DNA from: Protonemura montana
Lineage: Eukaryota > Arthropoda > Insecta > Plecoptera > Nemouridae
Reading direction: 5' to 3'
DNA: 64,000 nt
Assembly: GCA_947568835.1 (NCBI GenBank)
Contig: OX387606.1
Coordinates: 11,904,001-11,968,000, forward strand
Below the pieces are notes generated by a model. That model saw only the letters and a program-made list of their open reading frames with translations. It had not been told where the DNA came from and ran no database searches. The translations under genes were made by a program, and so were the position numbers. Below, in pieces: positions 62,001 through 64,000 of this stretch (its first letter is position 1; every line of letters begins with the position of its first letter).

Positions 62001-63963
62001 TCGAGTTCGAGTCCGCGTTTGGGCATCAATTTTTGAGACGGTTATAGTGTTGTTAATAATAAAATACCCCGCGCATTGCAAGCGTTTGCAATTTGAATAA
62101 GATTTCATCCTAATATGGTTTAGGTCGAATTGAAGTTATCAGTTTGTTTGTTGATGCTCACATTACAGTTTCTCACATCCTAATTTATTCTATAGTAGGT
62201 ACTACATGCTGTCGAAGGTTCCACACAGAATTATTATTTTAGTTCCTTTCCTTTAGGACCACAATCCAATCAATTATCCATCAATTATCCACCGCTCAGC
62301 ACCCTGTGTGCATTGAACTTATCTTAATTATACCAAATACCTAAAACTGTGTGATATTTTTTTTTCCTAAAAAATATTTACCTATCTCAAAATATTTAAT
62401 CAGAATTTCCAATGATTATCTATAATTTATAAAACTAAAAGTAGGTATAATTATTTCAAACAATAAAAATTTGGTAGTGTACATTTGTCATACCTACCCT
62501 CTAGTTTTTTAAATTGTTTTTATTACCTTGTAATACGACTTTAATTGGTAGGTATCTTAGTGTGCATAATGCAATCTTTTTAACAAAGGCTCTTGGATCT
62601 TTTTAATTTTTTTTAACAAAGGATCATTTTAATAAAGATCTTTATGTTAATAAATTATATGTCCCAGATCAGGCAAGCACCAATGCCAATACCTAGACAT
62701 AGTGAGTGAGACCATGGATGTCTATGGTGAGACTAAAGGAATGTCTCACATTATTTTATTGAAATGCCAACAAAAAAGAGACATTTCTAAATTTAGCAAA
62801 AAATAAATAAACAAAGTCTTAAATAAGTGAAAACAGGCATTACTTTAACATAAGCTTTAGAAGCACTCACCTTGGCTTCCAGACCAGCCACCTTCACGCC
62901 CGAACGGCCATCATCCCTTAGAGCCAACGCTGTAGATGACTTGGGCTGTAGAAGGTCTCGCACATTTTCGTTGTAAACTTCCATATACGAGACCCAAACG
63001 TCGAAAGTTCTTTCCGTAGCCACTGCCGCTATCCGTTGATAGAGCTCAACCATTGTCAGGTATGTGATGCCAGGCATACCTTCGCAGCCCAGCATGGTGA
63101 AGGTCTTGCCAGCACCGGTGGCTCCGTACACAAACACTGTAACCAGATGCACAATATAGATTCGGCTGTTGGTTAGAAAAAATACTAAGCAAATGTTGGT
63201 GGTAAATAATTAGTGGGTCACATTGGCAACTCAAGATGTTCCATGTCACGAACCATTCTATTTGTCTGTTCATAATTAGGGATTGAAATACTGAAACAAA
63301 TGAGGGAAACTGGTGTCAGCAAACAATCAACTAGCCCAGTGACAGCAGCTTAATATTTCTTTCTATCGACGATACCACAGATGATACCGACTGCCACTTA
63401 GGTAGTAAATGATCATTTGATTATTTTACCTGAACAGTTAAATCCTTCAAGCAAAGATGAAAGAATCCCTTTAGTGGTGTCTTCAAAAACATCATCGTTG
63501 GTAGAGCTTGCATCAAAGACTCTGTCAAATGTAAAATCCAAAGCCCGATTTTGTTTTTTAAGCATATCTCTTCGACCTTGCACCTTTCCTTGAAAGTAGA
63601 ATGGTGTATCATCCTCTTTTGGATCGAATGTCAGCTTAGTACTGTTGATAGTCTTGATAAGGCTCCTGCTGACATGGAAATGTACATTTTAAGTAAATTA
63701 ATTTTTACTTATTTTACTATTAAAGCCAGAGAAATGTTATAGGTAGTGTGTAATCGGAAATTTCTCGTTCTGCATAATGAATTATATTTATATTTTTTAT
63801 GTAACAGTAGCTACCTCTGTTGCAACTCTTTTTCTGTGTGTGGCCGAACTCTCACAACCACTTTCATTTTGGAGGTGACTGATGCATCTTCGACCACCGT
63901 TTTGGCTGGATTCATACGACGCTTCTTAGGTGAAAACGATGTCCGTCGCTTTGGACGGTCCAT
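56021..63963 (-). CDS. KIF18A: Kinesin-8 family motor (KIF18/Klp67A type)
   Basis: Plus-end-directed motor that limits kinetochore microtubule length and chromosome oscillation. Twelve exons: 63963-63815, 63665-63430, 63136-62871, 61806-61693, 61411-61055, 60406-60254, 59852-59676, 59086-58898, 58546-58367, 58235-57543, 57341-57158, 56121-56021; total 932 aa (human KIF18A 898). Residues 1-35 are a basic extension. The motor domain is about 36-372: KVVVRVRP, P-loop [11 protein letters not shown] near 132, switch [10 protein letters not shown] near 246, switch [11 protein letters not shown] near 276, and [20 protein letters not shown], a kinesin-8 signature. The neck and coiled coil cover about 375-610 ([20 protein letters not shown] and later Leu/Lys/Glu heptads). 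The tail is Ser/Pro/Lys-rich. Exon 11 has two GT donors four bases apart giving different C-termini; the one used here is in the better supported frame. KIF18A versus KIF18B cannot be told apart. Confidence 0.95.
60541..60690. repeat. Foldback MITE in a kinesin intron
   Basis: Arms of about 65-70 bases face each other. The left begins CTATTGGAGGTAGAAATGAC and the right, reversed, TATTGAGGTAGAAATGATAG; both reach TTTGGCTGCTGCCT near the centre. Identity is moderate. A lone copy of the terminal motif (ATCGAGGTAGAAATGG) occurs at about 59625-59640 in the next intron. Confidence 0.65.
61927..62064. repeat. Near-perfect hairpin element, 60-bp arms, 18-bp loop
   Basis: 61927-61986 and 62005-62064 are inverted copies with 58 of 60 positions matching by eye (one difference in ACAACC/ATAACC and one in CTAGAAC/CTCGAAC). 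The loop is 61987-62004. The tip reads GAGTTCGAGTCCGCG, which resembles a tRNA box B. It lies in the kinesin intron 61807-62870. Confidence 0.85.
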
Positions 63964-64000
63964 CCTTAAAGGTCAGAAATCATTGACTTAAAAAATTGAA

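Overview
The window is animal nuclear DNA. Genes are split into many short exons with GT-AG introns, exons are GC-richer than the AT-rich introns, and the products are classic metazoan proteins. The lineage is not fixed by the sequence. An invertebrate is likely because introns are compact (mostly 0.2-2 kb) and DNA transposons are abundant. A small membrane protein with an FDPLLLLAGLAFLALLL segment has an arthropod-like flavour, but that is only a hint. I worked out exon joins by hand from splice sites, reading phase and family similarity; every join reported keeps the frame.

Layout from left to right. 2-12270 (+): the C-terminal 1186 residues of listerin (LTN1), the ribosome-associated quality-control E3 ligase, whose 5' end lies outside the window. 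12796-13475 (+): a CKS1-type Cdk subunit. 13801-22171: a transposon-rich block with no host gene. It holds an 8-bp-duplication (hAT-type) element, two roughly 2 kb arms in inverted orientation, 5S-rRNA-derived sequences inside both arms, and a truncated transposase-type ORF. 23737-35966 (-): a complete class IA PI3-kinase catalytic subunit (p110 beta/delta type, 17 exons, 1060 aa) with a tRNA-headed palindrome in one intron. 37292-44863 (-): a complete DNA ligase 1 (14 exons, 982 aa) with an E2F-type site just before its start codon. 45654-51382 (-): dynactin subunit 6 (5 exons, 180 aa), whose last intron carries a 2.1 kb hAT element with a perfect 8-bp target duplication and a LINE remnant inside it. 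51512-54128 (+): mitochondrial ribosomal protein S35 (6 exons, 350 aa), transcribed divergently from dynactin 6 across only 129 bp. 54461-55743 (+): an unrecognised membrane-anchored protein, 5' end unresolved. 56021-63963 (-): a complete kinesin-8 (KIF18 type, 12 exons, 932 aa).

The genes do not form an operon, but several act in cell division and growth: CKS1 (Cdk1 adaptor), LIG1 (Okazaki fragment joining), KIF18 (spindle length control), p110 (growth signalling) and dynactin (spindle and transport). This may be chance.

The least ordinary material is mobile DNA. Foldback and palindromic elements recur at every scale, and three of them carry RNA polymerase III-type sequences: 5S-like in the large block, tRNA-like in the PI3K intron, and a B-box-like stretch at the tip of a 60-bp-arm hairpin in the kinesin gene. 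I see no CRISPR, no functional rRNA or tRNA gene, and no sign of bacterial or viral DNA.
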